From the NCBI GenBank assembly GCA_030446775.1, contig JAUJMQ010000010.1, forward strand, positions 1 through 64,000: a stretch of 64,000 bases of DNA. The letters are read 5' to 3'. The DNA comes from Egibacteraceae bacterium (GTDB lineage: Bacteria > Actinomycetota > Nitriliruptoria > Euzebyales > Egibacteraceae). The position numbers and the translations under genes were made by a program. Under the pieces are notes generated by a model that saw only the letters and a program-made list of their open reading frames with translations, was not told the origin of the DNA and ran no database searches. Positions 17,542-29,760 of the stretch are shown here, piece after piece. Positions within the stretch are counted from its first letter, which is position 1. Each line of letters starts with the position of its first letter.

Positions 17542-19064
17542 CCGTCGGGAGCGGTCAGCCGCCCGGTGAGCAGTTCGTTGACCAGTGCGGGGTTGGCTTG
17601 CCCCTTCGTCGCCTTCATGACCGCGCCGACGAGCGCGCCGACGGCCTTGCGGTTGCCGTCGCGGACGCGCTGCGCCGCGGCGGGGTCGGCGGCGATCGCC
17701 GCGTCGACGGCGCGTTCGAGCTCCCCGGTGTCGGAGATCTGTGCCAGGCCGCGGGCCGCGGCGACCTCGCGCGGCGGCCCCTCGCCGGCGAGGACCCTGT
17801 CGAGGACCTGGCGTGCGAGCTTCTTGCTCAGCGTCTGGTCGGCGACGAGCGCGGTCAGCTCGGCGAGGTGCGACGCGGTCAACGGCGCGGCGGCCGGTTC
17901 CACGCCCCGCTCGTTGGCCCAGGCGGTGACCTCGTTGGTCAGCCAGTTCGCGGCCTCGGCGGCCGGCGCGCCCGCGGCCACGGCCTCGTCCAACAGCGGC
18001 GCCAGCCCAGCGCCGACGACGCCGGCGGCCTGCTGCCCGGACAACCCCAGGGACTCGACAAGGCGCGCCCGGCGGGCGGCCGGCAGCTGTGGCAGCGACG
18101 CGCGGAGCTCGTCGACCCATGCGGGGTCCGGCTGCACCGGCACGAGGTCGGGGTCTGGGAAGTAGCGGTAGTCCTCGGTCGTCTCCTTCACCCGCAACGT
18201 CGAGGTCGTGCCCGTCGCCTCGTTCCAGTGCCGGGTCTCCTGCACCACCGGCTCGCCGCGGGTGAGCAGGTCGGTCTGGCGGGCGATCTCGTAGGTGATC
18301 GCCCGGCCGAGGGAGCGCACCGAGTTCATGTTCTTGACCTCGGCGCGGGTGCCGAACACGGTGTGGCCGACCGGGCGCAGCGAGACGTTGGCGTCGCAGC
18401 GCATCGACCCCTCCTCCAGCTTCGCGTCGCTGATCCCGAGCGCGAGCACGATGGCGCGAAGCTCCGTCAGGTAGGCCTGCGCCTCGGTCGCGGTGCGGAT
18501 GTCCGGCTCGGACACCACCTCCAGAAGCGGGATGCCGGCGCGGTTGTAATCGACCAGGCTGTAGTCCGCATCCGAAATCCTCGTCACGCGCAGACCCTCA
18601 GCAGGGTCGACGCCCACGCCCGACGTCGTGTCAAGGACATGAAGGGACTTGCCGGTGTCCTCCTCCATGTGCACCCGGGTGATGCCCACGCGGCGCTCGC
18701 CGGCGTCGGTCGCGACGGTCAGCTCCCCGCCGAGGCAGATCGGGACGTCGTACTGGGAGATCTGGTAGTTCTTCGGCATGTCGGGATAGAAGTAGTTCTT
18801 GCGGTGGAACTGGCTCGACGGCGCGATCTGGCAGCCCAGCGCCAGGCCGAGCCGGATCGCGTACTCGACTGCGCGGCGGTTGACCACCGGCAGGGTCCCC
18901 GGCTGGCCGAGGCACACCGGGCACGTGCGCGTGTTGGGTTCGCCGCCGAAGTCGATCGCGCACGAGCAGAACATCTTCGTCCGCGTGGCGAGCTGGACGT
19001 GGATCTCCAGGCCGATCACCGCCTCGAAGCGGGTCGCCTGTTCCAGGGCCGTCGTGGTGCTCAC
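17538..19064 (-). CDS. gatB: Asp/Glu-tRNA amidotransferase subunit B
   Basis: The tRNA-binding and kinase subunit of GatCAB, which amidates mischarged Glu-tRNAGln or Asp-tRNAAsn. The 508-aa protein has the N-terminal [12 protein letters not shown] signature, the Cys-containing [20 protein letters not shown] zinc-site segment, [10 protein letters not shown], and a C-terminal YqeY-like tail ([30 protein letters not shown]). The GTG at 19064 overlaps the gatA stop and its TGA overlaps the crtE start. Confidence 0.97.
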   Translation of the reverse strand: MSTTTALEQATRFEAVIGLEIHVQLATRTKMFCSCAIDFGGEPNTRTCPVCLGQPGTLPVVNRRAVEYAIRLGLALGCQIAPSSQFHRKNYFYPDMPKNYQISQYDVPICLGGELTVATDAGERRVGITRVHMEEDTGKSLHVLDTTSGVGVDPAEGLRVTRISDADYSLVDYNRAGIPLLEVVSEPDIRTATEAQAYLTELRAIVLALGISDAKLEEGSMRCDANVSLRPVGHTVFGTRAEVKNMNSVRSLGRAITYEIARQTDLLTRGEPVVQETRHWNEATGTTSTLRVKETTEDYRYFPDPDLVPVQPDPAWVDELRASLPQLPAARRARLVESLGLSGQQAAGVVGAGLAPLLDEAVAAGAPAAEAANWLTNEVTAWANERGVEPAAAPLTASHLAELTALVADQTLSKKLARQVLDRVLAGEGPPREVAAARGLAQISDTGELERAVDAAIAADPAAAQRVRDGNRKAVGALVGAVMKATKGQANPALVNELLTGRLTAPDG

Positions 19065-20548
19065 GCCGCCACCTCCGTCAGGGAGTTCGGGCCCCGGGGG
19101 GCCGGGTCGAAGCCGAGGTCGCTCTCCAGCGCCCGCGCGACCCGCAGCATGACGGGCTCGCACAGGACGGGCGCCATGATCTGCAGCCCGACCGGCAGGC
19201 CGTCGTCATCCAGGCCCACGGGAAGCGACATCGCGGGCGACCCGGCCAGGCTCGACGGGATCGTGAAGACGTCGTTGAGGTACATCGCCAGCGGGTCGGA
19301 GACCTTGTCGCCGAGCCTGAACGCGGTCGTCGGCGCCGTCGGGCTGACCAGCACGTCGCAGCGCTCGTGCGCCGCGGCGAAGTCACGCAGGATGAGGGTG
19401 CGCACCCGCTGCGCCTGCGCGTAGTAGGCGTCGTAGTAGCCGGCCGACAACGCGTACGTGCCGATCATGATCCGGCGCTTGACCTCGGCGCCGAACCCGG
19501 CCTCGCGGGTCGCCGCCATCATCGCCTCGGCGGTCGAGCCGTCGCAGCGCAGCCCGTAGCGGACCCCGTCGTAGCGCGACAGGTTCGACGAGCACTCGCT
19601 GGGAGCGATGAGGTAGTAGGCGCTGACCCCGTACACCGCGTGCGGCAGGCTCACCTCGACGACGTCCGCGCCGAGCTCGGCCAGCCGGTCGATCGCCTCG
19701 GTGACGCGGGCCTTGACCCCCGCCTGGAGCCCGTCGGTCCCGAGGAACTCGCGCACGACGCCGACGCGCAGCCCGTCGACTCCTGCCTCCAGGGTGCCGC
19801 GCAGACCGGGCAGGGCCTCGGGGATCGAGGTCGAGTCCAGCGGGTCGTGGCCGCTCATCGCCTCCAGCAGCCAGGCGGCGTCGGTCACCGTCCGCGCGAT
19901 CGGGCCGGCCTGGTCGAGCGACGAGGCGAACGCGATGAGCCCGTAGCGGCTGACGGTCCCGTAGGTCGGCTTCACGCCGACGAGCCCGGTGAACGCGGCG
20001 GGCTGGCGGATCGAGCCACCGGTGTCGGTGCCGATCGCCAGGGGCACGTGGCCGGCGGCGACCGCGGCGACCGAGCCGCCCGACGAGCCACCGGGCACGC
20101 GCTCGAGGTCCCACGGGTTGCGGGTCGGGAAGAACGCCGAGTTCTCGCACGACGACCCCATCGCGAACTCGTCCATGTTGGTCTTGCCGACGACGATCGC
20201 GTCCGCCTCGCGCAGGCGCCGCACGACGGTCGCGTCGTAGGGGGGGCGGTAGGACTCGAGGATCTTCGAGCCGCAGGTGGTCTCGATCCCCCGGGTCGCC
20301 AGGACGTCCTTGAGCGCCAGGGGGACGCCGGCGAGCGTCCCGGTCGGCTCCCCGGCGGTGATCCGGCGGTCCACGTCGGCCGCGTGGGCGAGCGCCTGCT
20401 CGCCGGTGACGCGCAGGAACGCCGACAGGTGACCGTCGCTGGCGGCGATGTGGTCGAGGTGGGCCTGCACCACCTCGACCGCCGACACCTCGCGCCTCTC
20501 CAGCAGCTGGCGCAGGCCCATCGCGCTGTGCCGGGTCAGCGGGGTCAT
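19061..20548 (-). CDS. gatA: Asp/Glu-tRNA amidotransferase subunit A
   Basis: The glutaminase subunit of GatCAB. The amidase signature [20 protein letters not shown] contains the nucleophilic Ser of the Ser-cisSer-Lys triad; the Lys lies in [11 protein letters not shown]. The length of 495 aa is normal. The ATG at 20548 overlaps the gatC TGA by 4 nt, and its own stop overlaps gatB. Order C-A-B is the common actinobacterial order. Confidence 0.97.
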   Translation of the reverse strand: MTPLTRHSAMGLRQLLERREVSAVEVVQAHLDHIAASDGHLSAFLRVTGEQALAHAADVDRRITAGEPTGTLAGVPLALKDVLATRGIETTCGSKILESYRPPYDATVVRRLREADAIVVGKTNMDEFAMGSSCENSAFFPTRNPWDLERVPGGSSGGSVAAVAAGHVPLAIGTDTGGSIRQPAAFTGLVGVKPTYGTVSRYGLIAFASSLDQAGPIARTVTDAAWLLEAMSGHDPLDSTSIPEALPGLRGTLEAGVDGLRVGVVREFLGTDGLQAGVKARVTEAIDRLAELGADVVEVSLPHAVYGVSAYYLIAPSECSSNLSRYDGVRYGLRCDGSTAEAMMAATREAGFGAEVKRRIMIGTYALSAGYYDAYYAQAQRVRTLILRDFAAAHERCDVLVSPTAPTTAFRLGDKVSDPLAMYLNDVFTIPSSLAGSPAMSLPVGLDDDGLPVGLQIMAPVLCEPVMLRVARALESDLGFDPAPRGPNSLTEVAA

Positions 20549-20841
20549 ACGGGCTCCCCGATGATGCGTGGCACCGAGAAGCGGCCGTCCTGGGCCGCCG
20601 GTGCGGCCGCGACCGCCTCGGCGGGCGGCAGGGACGGGCGTGGCTCGTCGTCGCGCCAGACGTTGCGCAGTGGATAGGGGTGGCTCGTGGGCGGCACGTT
20701 CGCGGTCGCGACCTCACCGACCTTCTCGGCGTAGGCCAGGATGTCGGACAGCTGGCCGCGCAGCGCCTGGACCTCGTCGTCGGTCAAGGCCAGCCGGGCC
20801 AGCCGCGCGACATGGCGGACGTCGTCTGTGCTCAGGGACAC
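20545..20841 (-). CDS. gatC: Asp/Glu-tRNA amidotransferase subunit C
   Basis: A 98-aa stabilising subunit that wraps around GatA and GatB. The start ([19 protein letters not shown]) and the middle ([37 protein letters not shown]) are typical of the family. It is the first gene of the gatCAB-crtEIB run and begins with GTG at 20841. ligA lies 129 nt upstream on the same strand. Confidence 0.95.
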   Translation of the reverse strand: MSLSTDDVRHVARLARLALTDDEVQALRGQLSDILAYAEKVGEVATANVPPTSHPYPLRNVWRDDEPRPSLPPAEAVAAAPAAQDGRFSVPRIIGEPV

Positions 20842-20970
20842 GGGGGGCGCTCCGGTGCTCGATATCGGATGAGATCGACCGCGGCCGACCGAGGTCGACG
20901 CTACCGCGCCGCCGCGGGGACGGGCGAGCCGGCGGCGGCGCCGGCCGCGCGTCGCCGGACCGGCAGGCGT

Positions 20971-23070
<2,100 letters not shown>

Positions 23071-23077
23071 TCAGTTT

Positions 23078-23132
23078 GGGTTCGCTCCCTGCCGAGAACC
23101 CTGGTGCTACGAACCCGTGGAGACCCCCCACG
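23078..23132 (+). promoter_or_regulatory. structured leader with two mutually exclusive hairpins
   Basis: GGGTTCG (23078-23084) can pair either with GAACCC (23096-23101) or with CGAACCC (23110-23116), and the second choice excludes the first. A further CGTGG...CCACG hairpin (23116-23132) lies just before the small ORF at 23151. No known riboswitch class was recognised. Confidence 0.3.
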
Positions 23133-23150
23133 ACCTGTAAAGGCCAACCG

Positions 23151-23309
23151 ATGGCGCCGATGCTGATGGTCCTGCTGGTCACCGCCGTGATCCTCGTGCT
23201 GCTGGCGCAGACGGCCGCGAGCCTCGCACCGGTCCGCGTCCGCCGCCGCCCGACCCGGGCCGAGCTCGCGGAGGCGTGCCGCGCCGAGCGGGAGGCCGAC
23301 CGCCTCTAG
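23151..23309 (+). CDS. small single-helix membrane protein, unknown function
   Basis: A 52-aa ORF with one hydrophobic helix (LMVLLVTAVILVLLAQTAA) and a basic/acidic tail (RVRRRPTRAELAEACRAEREADRL). The start is the ATG at 23151. It has only a weak AAAGG ribosome site but a structured leader upstream. Its stop overlaps the convergent mnmA stop by 4 nt. Codon usage is GC-rich like its neighbours. Not recognised; the signal-anchor pattern suggests an inner-membrane peptide. Confidence 0.45.
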   Translation: MAPMLMVLLVTAVILVLLAQTAASLAPVRVRRRPTRAELAEACRAEREADRL

Positions 23310-24481
23310 TCCGCGGCCCCACCGGTGTATGCGCTGCCGGCGCCGGCCCGCGTACCGGTGGGCCCTTCGGTCGCGGCGGCCGTCCCTCCGCCGAGACACT
23401 CCTCGCCGTCGTAGAAGACCACCGCCTGGCCGGTGGCGACCCCGACCGGCCGGCCCCGGGAGAACTCGACGCGCCAGGTCGACGCGTCGATGCTCGGTGC
23501 CGCATCGCACGGCAGTGCCTCGCCGCGGTAGCGCAGCTGCGCCGAGACCGGGCCCGACGGCGGCGAGCCGGCGATCCAGCGGACCCCGGTGACCGTGACC
23601 GCCGCGGTCTCGAGATGCTCGCGGGGGCCGACGAACACGGTGTCGCCCGCGATGCCGGTCACGTACAGCGGCGCGCCGGAGCCGGCCAGGCCCAGCCCGC
23701 GGCGCTGGCCCACCGTGAAGCGGTAGGCGCCGTCGTGGGTGCCGACCGCGGTCCCGTCGGGTCCGACGAACGCGCCGGGCCTGGCGCCGAGCCGGGGACG
23801 CAGGAACGACCCCAGATCGCCGGAGGGGATGAAGCACACGTCGGAGCTGTCGGGCTTGGCGGCGGTGAGCAGGCCGCGCTCGGCCGCCTGCGCGCGCAGG
23901 TCGGCCTTGCGGTGCTCGCCGACCGGCCAGCGGGTGGCCGCGAGCTGGTCCTGGGTGGCCATGTAGAGCACGTAGGTCTGGTCCTTGCCGCGGTCGGCGG
24001 CCCGCCACAGGTGCGTGGCGCCGTCGCCCCCCACCCGCAGGCGGACGTGGTGACCGGTGGCGAGGGCGTCGAAGCCGAGCGCCCGCGCGCGTGCCAGCAG
24101 CGCGCTGTACTTCACCCGCTCGTTGCAGCGGATGCACGGGTTGGGGGTGCGCCCGGCGGCGTACTCCGCGACGAAGTCGTCGACGACCCGCTCGTTGAAC
24201 GCCGCGGAGAAGTCCCACACCACGAACGGGATGCCGAGGCGGTCGGCGACCCGCCGGGCGTCACGGGCGTCGTCAAGGGTGCAGCAGCCCTTGCCCCCGA
24301 GCCCGCCGGCGCCTGAGGCCTGAGCAGGCCCCGACGGCGTGTCGGCCATCTTCAGGTGGACGCCGGTGACGTCGTGGCCCTCGTCGACGAGCAGGGCCGC
24401 CGCCATCGACGAGTCGACGCCACCCGACATCGCCACGAGCACGCGGCTTCGGCTCCCGGCGCCCGGCTCCATCGGCGTCAT
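23306..24481 (-). CDS. mnmA: tRNA-specific 2-thiouridylase MnmA
   Basis: Adds sulfur at U34 of Lys, Glu and Gln tRNAs. The 391-aa protein has the PP-loop (VLVAMSGGVDSSMAA), the catalytic Cys of TPNPCIRCNERVKYSAL and the second Cys in SSDVCFIPSGD. The start is the ATG at 24481 (an ATG at 24472 is possible). The cysteine desulfurase gene ends 3 nt upstream; it supplies the persulfide sulfur, so the two genes act in one pathway. Confidence 0.95.
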   Translation of the reverse strand: MTPMEPGAGSRSRVLVAMSGGVDSSMAAALLVDEGHDVTGVHLKMADTPSGPAQASGAGGLGGKGCCTLDDARDARRVADRLGIPFVVWDFSAAFNERVVDDFVAEYAAGRTPNPCIRCNERVKYSALLARARALGFDALATGHHVRLRVGGDGATHLWRAADRGKDQTYVLYMATQDQLAATRWPVGEHRKADLRAQAAERGLLTAAKPDSSDVCFIPSGDLGSFLRPRLGARPGAFVGPDGTAVGTHDGAYRFTVGQRRGLGLAGSGAPLYVTGIAGDTVFVGPREHLETAAVTVTGVRWIAGSPPSGPVSAQLRYRGEALPCDAAPSIDASTWRVEFSRGRPVGVATGQAVVFYDGEECLGGGTAAATEGPTGTRAGAGSAYTGGAAD

Positions 24482-24483
24482 CC

Positions 24484-25638
24484 CTACAGGTAGCCGCCGC
24501 CGGCCGCACGCAGCGAGTCGACGGCGTCGGTGAACACCGCGACGGCGGCGTCGACGTCGGTGGCGGTCGTGGAGCGCCCGCAGGTGAAGCGCAGGTGCGC
24601 CCGGTCGGGCGGGGCGCCGATGGCCGTGAGGACGTGGCTGGGAGCGGCCGCGCCGGACTGGCACGCCGAGCCCGCCGACGCGGCGACGCCGGCCATGTCG
24701 AGCGCGAACAGCAGCGCCTCGCCGTCGCAGCCCGCCACCGAGACGTGGACGTTGTGCGGCAGGCGCCGGTGCGCGTCGCCGTTGAGGCCGACCCCCTCGA
24801 CGGCGAGCAGCCCGGCGGTGAGCCGTTCGCGCAGCGCGCACAGCCGCGGGACCTCGGTGGCCATGGTGCGGCAGGTCAGCTCGGCGGCGGCCCCGCAGCC
24901 GACGATCCCGGGGGTGTTCAGCGTGCCGGACCGCACGCCGCGCTCCTGTCCACCGCCGTGCAGCACCGGCTGCGCGCCGAGGTGGCGGCGCAGCATCAGC
25001 ACGCCGACCCCCTTGGGGCCACTGATCTTGTGCGCCGACAGCGCGAGCGCCCCGATGCCCCAGGCGTCGCAGTCCAGGCGCACCCGACCGAAGGCCTGCA
25101 CGGCGTCGGTGTGCAGCGGCACTCCGCGCTCGCGCAGGGCGGGACCGATGACGTCGAGGGGCTGGACGGTACCGATCTCGTTGTTGGCCGCCATCACGCT
25201 GACCAGGACGGTGTCGGGCCGGACGGCATCGAGCAGCCGGTCGGGGTCCACCACACCGTCCCGCTCGGGCGGCACGACTGTGAGGTCGAAGCCCTGGTGC
25301 TCGGCCAGCCACGCGGCGGAGTCTCCGACGGCGTGGTGCTCCAACCCGGTGGTGACGAGGTGGGCGCCCCGGCCGGCCTCCCGGGCCGTCCAGGCCATGC
25401 CCTTGACCGCGGCGTTGTCCGACTCCGTGCCGCCGCTGGTGAACAGGACCTCCAGGGGGGTGACGCCCAGCGCGGCGGCGACCTGCTCGCGCGACTGCTC
25501 GACGCCGGCGCGGGCGGCGCGCCCGCGGGCGTGCGACGACGACGGGTTGCCGTGCTCGGCCTCGAGGTAGGGCCGCATCGCGGCCAGGACCTCACCGGCC
25601 AGCGGGGTGGTCGCCGCGTGGTCGAGGTAGATCGTCAT
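24484..25638 (-). CDS. cysteine desulfurase (IscS/NifS family)
   Basis: A PLP enzyme taking sulfur from cysteine as a persulfide. The 384-aa protein begins YLDHAATTPL and has HGNPSSSHARG, the PLP Lys in LSAHKISGPKGVGVL and the sulfur-carrying Cys in SAGSACQSGAAAPSHVL. It is encoded 2 nt upstream of mnmA on the same strand, the usual actinobacterial pairing for tRNA thiolation. It may also serve Fe-S assembly. Confidence 0.95.
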   Translation of the reverse strand: MTIYLDHAATTPLAGEVLAAMRPYLEAEHGNPSSSHARGRAARAGVEQSREQVAAALGVTPLEVLFTSGGTESDNAAVKGMAWTAREAGRGAHLVTTGLEHHAVGDSAAWLAEHQGFDLTVVPPERDGVVDPDRLLDAVRPDTVLVSVMAANNEIGTVQPLDVIGPALRERGVPLHTDAVQAFGRVRLDCDAWGIGALALSAHKISGPKGVGVLMLRRHLGAQPVLHGGGQERGVRSGTLNTPGIVGCGAAAELTCRTMATEVPRLCALRERLTAGLLAVEGVGLNGDAHRRLPHNVHVSVAGCDGEALLFALDMAGVAASAGSACQSGAAAPSHVLTAIGAPPDRAHLRFTCGRSTTATDVDAAVAVFTDAVDSLRAAGGGYL

Positions 25639-25760
25639 CGCCCTGACGGTACCGCGCCATCAGGCGTTCACGACAGGCGTGGAACCTCTCGACATGTTCG
25701 GGCGTCTGCACTCAGTACAGACCCGCGGTGGGACGGACACGGGCGCGCGAGGGGACCGAC

Positions 25761-26021
25761 GTGAGGACGATGCGCGACACCGCTGACCGTTGCACCGGAC
25801 GCGCTCTCGGGCTCGCGCTCGCCCCTGGGCTCGCCCCGGCCGCCGCCGTCGCCGACCTCGTGGACCTGGCCGGCGCCGACCCGACGGCGCTGGAGATCGC
25901 TGCGGCGCGGTTTCGGGCCTGCCTGCGCGACACGCCGTCCAGCGAGTGGGCGCGGACGGCGCTCGACCTGTGCGAGGAGGCGCTGTCCCAGCCGCTGCCC
26001 GCCAACTCGGCGACGGCCTGA
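25761..26021 (+). CDS. hypothetical small protein
   Basis: An 86-aa ORF (GTG at 25761, with GAGGGGAC 5 nt before it). It is Ala/Leu-rich and likely helical (AADLVDLAGADPTALEIAAARFRACL, then TALDLCEEALSQPL), with no signal peptide. It does not match any family I recognise. It faces the cysteine desulfurase gene divergently and converges on the transpeptidase gene. It could be a non-coding open frame in GC-rich DNA, but the ribosome site and helical periodicity favour coding. Confidence 0.45.
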   Translation: MRTMRDTADRCTGRALGLALAPGLAPAAAVADLVDLAGADPTALEIAAARFRACLRDTPSSEWARTALDLCEEALSQPLPANSATA

Positions 26022-26123
26022 CCACCCGGGCGCGGTCCCGCGCAAGGACGCACCTCAAACGCCGGGGGGCACGCCGGGCGGACAGACGCCAGGACGTCCA
26101 ACGACTCCCTTGGGAGACAGATC

Positions 26124-27800
26124 TCAGTAGGTGCCGACCCGCTCGCCGACGAACACCTTCGGCCACAGGAAGTCCTGGTTGCCGTCGTAGGTCCGGGAGC
26201 AGCCGTGGCTGGCCGGGTAGGTCGGGATCGACGGGTAGCCGTGGATCGCGTACCCCCGGTGGAAGAAGATCCCCTTGTAGATGCCGTTGGCCTGCCGGTA
26301 GCTGCGCTTCTCGTAGACGGTGAAGTTGCCGCGGATGGTCGGCGTCGACGCCTTGCCGGTCGAGGTGTGGATGTGGTGGGCGACCCGGCCGTCCTCGACG
26401 AGCAGGATCAGCTGCCGCGCGATGTCGATCTCGATGTGGGTCCGCCCCAGCCGGGGCCGCCGCACCGGGCGGCGCGGCGCGTCCAGCAGCCGGTTCCACT
26501 CCGCCTCGCCGAACCGGCCGTTGGCGCGGCGACCGGCGACCTTCTCGAACGCGTACACCGCCCAGATGCTGAACCGGTCACGGTGCCCGTCGACCCGCCC
26601 CATGACGTAGCCCTGCCGGCGCAGCTCTCGCTCGATGCAGTACCACGGCCGGTAGCGGCCGCGGGCTGCCTGGCAGCGGGGCATCCGGCCGACGTCGCCG
26701 CGGTCGCCGAACACGCTCAACACCGCCGGGGCGTCGCGGTCCAGCCAGACGGCCGTCCGGTGCGACAGCTCCCGTCGTTTGGTGACGAGCAACGTGCCGC
26801 CCCGCCGCGAGCCGGCGAAGACCCCTGCCGTCAGCGCCGCGGTGCCCGACGCGCGCCCCACCAGCACGGGTCGCCCGTCGAGGCCGAGCCTGCGGGCGCG
26901 GCGAGCCACGGCGGCCGCGGTGCCGGCAGGATCAGAGCCGGCCAGGCGGCGCACCGAGGGAAGTCCCCGCACGAGGGGACCGGGAACCCGGGAGGCCGGC
27001 CCGACGACGTCGGTGGTGCTGGCGCCGAGCCGCTGCACCCGGCGCCGCAGCGTGGAGCGATGCCCCGGCCTGGTCAGCAGCACCGGGTGGGTGGTGCCGG
27101 CGGCCAGCGCCGCGACACCCTTGCCGTGGTCGAGCCGCACGCCGCTGGTGACGATGACACGCCGCGCGTCGGCGCCGAGCTCCACGGCCCTCGTCGCGAC
27201 CGCGAAGGAGGTCCGGTAGCGGTCCCCGCTCCCGAGCCGCTCGACGCGGGCGATCCGGCCGATCGCCGCGGCCGCGCGCCCCCGCGTCAGCCTGCCGACG
27301 ACGTAGACCCTGCGCAGCGGTGTGGCGGCCGACCGCAGCCGCCGCAGCTCACGGGCGGTGTGCCTGGACAACCGGTCGGGCCGGGTGAGCAGCACCGGAC
27401 CGCCGCCGGCACCGGCCAGAGTCGACGCGCTCAGCACGTCGGCATGGCTTGCGACCTGCACGACGACGGCGGCCCCAGCGCCGCGCTTCCAGCCCTTGCG
27501 GCTGATCCGGGCGGCGGCGGCGTCGGCGGCGCCGGCACCGAGGTACTCCATGGAAGGCCGCCGCCAGCGGCGCTGGTTCAGCCGCAGGTCCACCGTAGGC
27601 TGCGCCATGGCCGCGTAGGCGGCGGGAGCCGGTTCCGTGGGGTCGGGCAGGGGGGTCCCCTCGCCGGGAGCCGGCGGATCGACGCGGTCGGGCGGTCCGG
27701 ACGCCGCCTGACCGGACGCCGCCTGCGCGGGCCCCACCACCAGCAGCCAGATCAGCAGCGCCGCGAGTCCCGCCACCCGCGCCCGACAAGGTCCCGTCAC
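26124..27800 (-). CDS. secreted cell-wall-binding L,D-transpeptidase
   Basis: A 558-aa exported protein. After the signal peptide (VAGLAALLIWLLVVGPAQAA) come repeats of the cell-wall-binding 2 type (VLLTRPDRLSRHTARELRRL, then RVYVVGRL; again VLLTRPGHRSTLRRRVQRLG and TLLVTKRRELSHRTAVWL). Next is a peptidoglycan-binding-like helical part (YCIERELRRQGYVMGRVDG) and a C-terminal YkuD domain with the catalytic motif HGYPSIPTYPASHGCSR. It would make 3-3 cross-links or attach proteins in the wall. The GTG at 27800 follows GGAGGAC closely. Joining CWB2 repeats and YkuD in one chain is less usual. It stands alone. Confidence 0.88.
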   Translation of the reverse strand: MTGPCRARVAGLAALLIWLLVVGPAQAASGQAASGPPDRVDPPAPGEGTPLPDPTEPAPAAYAAMAQPTVDLRLNQRRWRRPSMEYLGAGAADAAAARISRKGWKRGAGAAVVVQVASHADVLSASTLAGAGGGPVLLTRPDRLSRHTARELRRLRSAATPLRRVYVVGRLTRGRAAAAIGRIARVERLGSGDRYRTSFAVATRAVELGADARRVIVTSGVRLDHGKGVAALAAGTTHPVLLTRPGHRSTLRRRVQRLGASTTDVVGPASRVPGPLVRGLPSVRRLAGSDPAGTAAAVARRARRLGLDGRPVLVGRASGTAALTAGVFAGSRRGGTLLVTKRRELSHRTAVWLDRDAPAVLSVFGDRGDVGRMPRCQAARGRYRPWYCIERELRRQGYVMGRVDGHRDRFSIWAVYAFEKVAGRRANGRFGEAEWNRLLDAPRRPVRRPRLGRTHIEIDIARQLILLVEDGRVAHHIHTSTGKASTPTIRGNFTVYEKRSYRQANGIYKGIFFHRGYAIHGYPSIPTYPASHGCSRTYDGNQDFLWPKVFVGERVGTY

Positions 27801-27991
27801 CACGTCCTCCGTTCGTCCCGCACCCTGCCGCCACCCGGCGGTCCGCACGTCCTGACGTCGAGCGGCGCGACGGAGTTGCGTCGCCCTGCACAGCAGTGTG
27901 GAGTTTTTCGCCCATCCCCTCAATGGCTGGCCCACATGGGCCAGCCGCAGCCACGCCGGGGGCGCGGCCCGAGCGGCGGCCGTTGCCCGAG

Positions 27992-28963
27992 CTACCGCCG
28001 GCGTTCGAGCTCCTCCACCAGAGGCGGGATCACCTTGTGAAGATCCCCGACCACCGCCAGGTCGGCGATCGCGAAGATGGGCGCCTCCGGGTCCTTGTTG
28101 ATCGCGACGATCGTCTGGGCGGTCTGCATCCCCGCACGGTGCTGGATCGCGCCGGAGATGCCGGCGCCCACGTACAGCTGCGGCGCGACGGTCTTGCCGG
28201 TCTGGCCGATCTGGTGCTGGTGGGGGTACCAGCCGGCGTCGGTTGCGGCCCGCGAGGCACCGACCGCGCCCCCGAGCGCGTCGGCCAGCCGCTCGAGGAG
28301 CGCGAACCCTCGGCGTCGCCGAGCCCGCGGCCGCCGGCGACGATCGTGGCCGCCTCGGTCATCTCGGGCCGGCCGCCGGCGGCCTGCTCCACGACGTCGA
28401 CGACCCGGGCGCGGCGGGCGCTGTCGTCCAACGTCACGTCGAGGGTGGTGACGTCGACATCTCCGCCGCCGCCCTCCTGTGCCGAGAAGGCGTTGGCCTT
28501 CACCCCGATGAACTGGGGCCTGCCGCTGCGGACGTGGCAGCGCGACGTCATCTCGCCGCCGAAGATGGCCTTCGTCGCGATCATCGTCGCGCCGTCGAGC
28601 TGCAGGTCGACGGCGTCGGTGACGACGCCGGCCTGCAGGCGCACCGCCGCCCGGGCGACGACGTCGGACGTGAACGGGTCCGACGCGTACAGCAGGACCG
28701 GCGCGCCGGACTGCTCGAGCGCCGCCACGAGCGCGGCGACGCGCGGCTCGGTGGCGTAGGCGTCGGCGTCGGCGCTGTCCCACACGAACGCCTTGGTGAC
28801 GCCGTAGGCCCCGAGGGCGCTCGGCGGCCGCGGCTGCGCCCTCGCCGAAGATGGCGGCGTGCACCGCCCCGTCGCCGCGCTCGCGGGCGGCCGTCAGGAT
28901 CTGGTTGGTGACCTTCTTGGGGGTCCCGGCGTCGTGCTCGACCAAGACGAGGATGTCGGTCAT
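27992..28963 (-). pseudogene. etfA: electron transfer flavoprotein alpha subunit, two compensating frameshifts
   Basis: Carries electrons from acyl-CoA and other dehydrogenases to the quinone pool with EtfB. The start ([24 protein letters not shown] 28963) is in one frame. The middle ([17 protein letters not shown] to VAGGRGLGD) is in a second frame, with the shift at about 28826. The FAD-binding C-terminus ([52 protein letters not shown]) returns to the first frame after about 28308. One inserted and one missing base restore the frame. All conserved blocks are present, so sequence errors are more likely than decay. Confidence 0.8.
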
Positions 28964-28973
28964 CGCGGGCTCC

Positions 28974-29760
28974 TCAGACGAGCTTCTTGGCGGCCAAAAA
29001 GTCGGCGATCGCCTTCGCGCCGACCGTCCCCGATCCGTCGTCGGTGACCTTCTCGCCCGCGTCCTTGGGGGTCGCGGGGTCGCCTCGACGACCTGCGTCC
29101 ACGACCCCGCGAGCCCGACCTCGTCGGGCGCCAGGCCGACGGCGGCGAGGTCGCGGGTCTCCAGCGGCTTCTTCTTGGCCGCCATGATCCCCTTGAACGA
29201 CGGGTAGCGCGGCTCATTGATCGCCTCGACGACCGACACGACCGCCGGCATCTGGGCCTCGACGACGACGTGCCCGGTCGCGGTCTCGCGTTGCGCCGTC
29301 AGCGTCGACCCGTCGATGTCGAGCTTGCGCACGTAGGTCAGCGCGGGAGGTCCAGGTACTCGGCGAGCATCGCCGGGACCAGGGTCGTCCGGGCGTCCGA
29401 CGACTGGTTGCCCATGAGGATGAGGTCGAACTGCTCGCCGCGCAGGGCCGCGGCGAGGACCCGTGCAGTCGCGGCGGCGTCGGAGCCCGAGATCGCCGGG
29501 TCGCTGACCTGGATCGCGCCGTCCAGCCCGTAGGACAACGCCTTGCGGACGGTCGTCTGGGCCTGGTCGGGCCCCATGCACAGCACGATGACCTCCGCCT
29601 CGCCGCGCTCCTTGATGCGCATCGCCTCCTCGATCGACCACTCGTCGTTGGCGTTGAGGATGGCCTCGCCGCTGTCCCGGTCCAAGGTGTGGTCGTCCGG
29701 GTCGACCCGCTTGGTGGCCGCCGTGTCGGGCACACGCTTGACGGGGCAGATGATGCGCAC
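28974..29760 (-). pseudogene. etfB: electron transfer flavoprotein beta subunit, two apparent frameshifts
   Basis: Partner of EtfA, binding AMP. From the GTG at 29760 (AAAGGA ribosome site upstream) the frame reads [20 protein letters not shown], then [16 protein letters not shown] and [28 protein letters not shown]. At about 29345 one base is missing and the sequence continues [20 protein letters not shown] to [20 protein letters not shown]. At about 29080 a second base is missing before the tail [15 protein letters not shown] (stop 28974). The etfB-etfA order and 10-nt spacing are normal. It is probably functional if these are sequence errors. Confidence 0.78.

Noticed and set aside
27992-29760. 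In-frame stops in etfA/etfB as recoding sites
   Set aside because: The breaks are frame changes rather than UGA readthrough, and no hairpin or slippery heptamer was seen at them.
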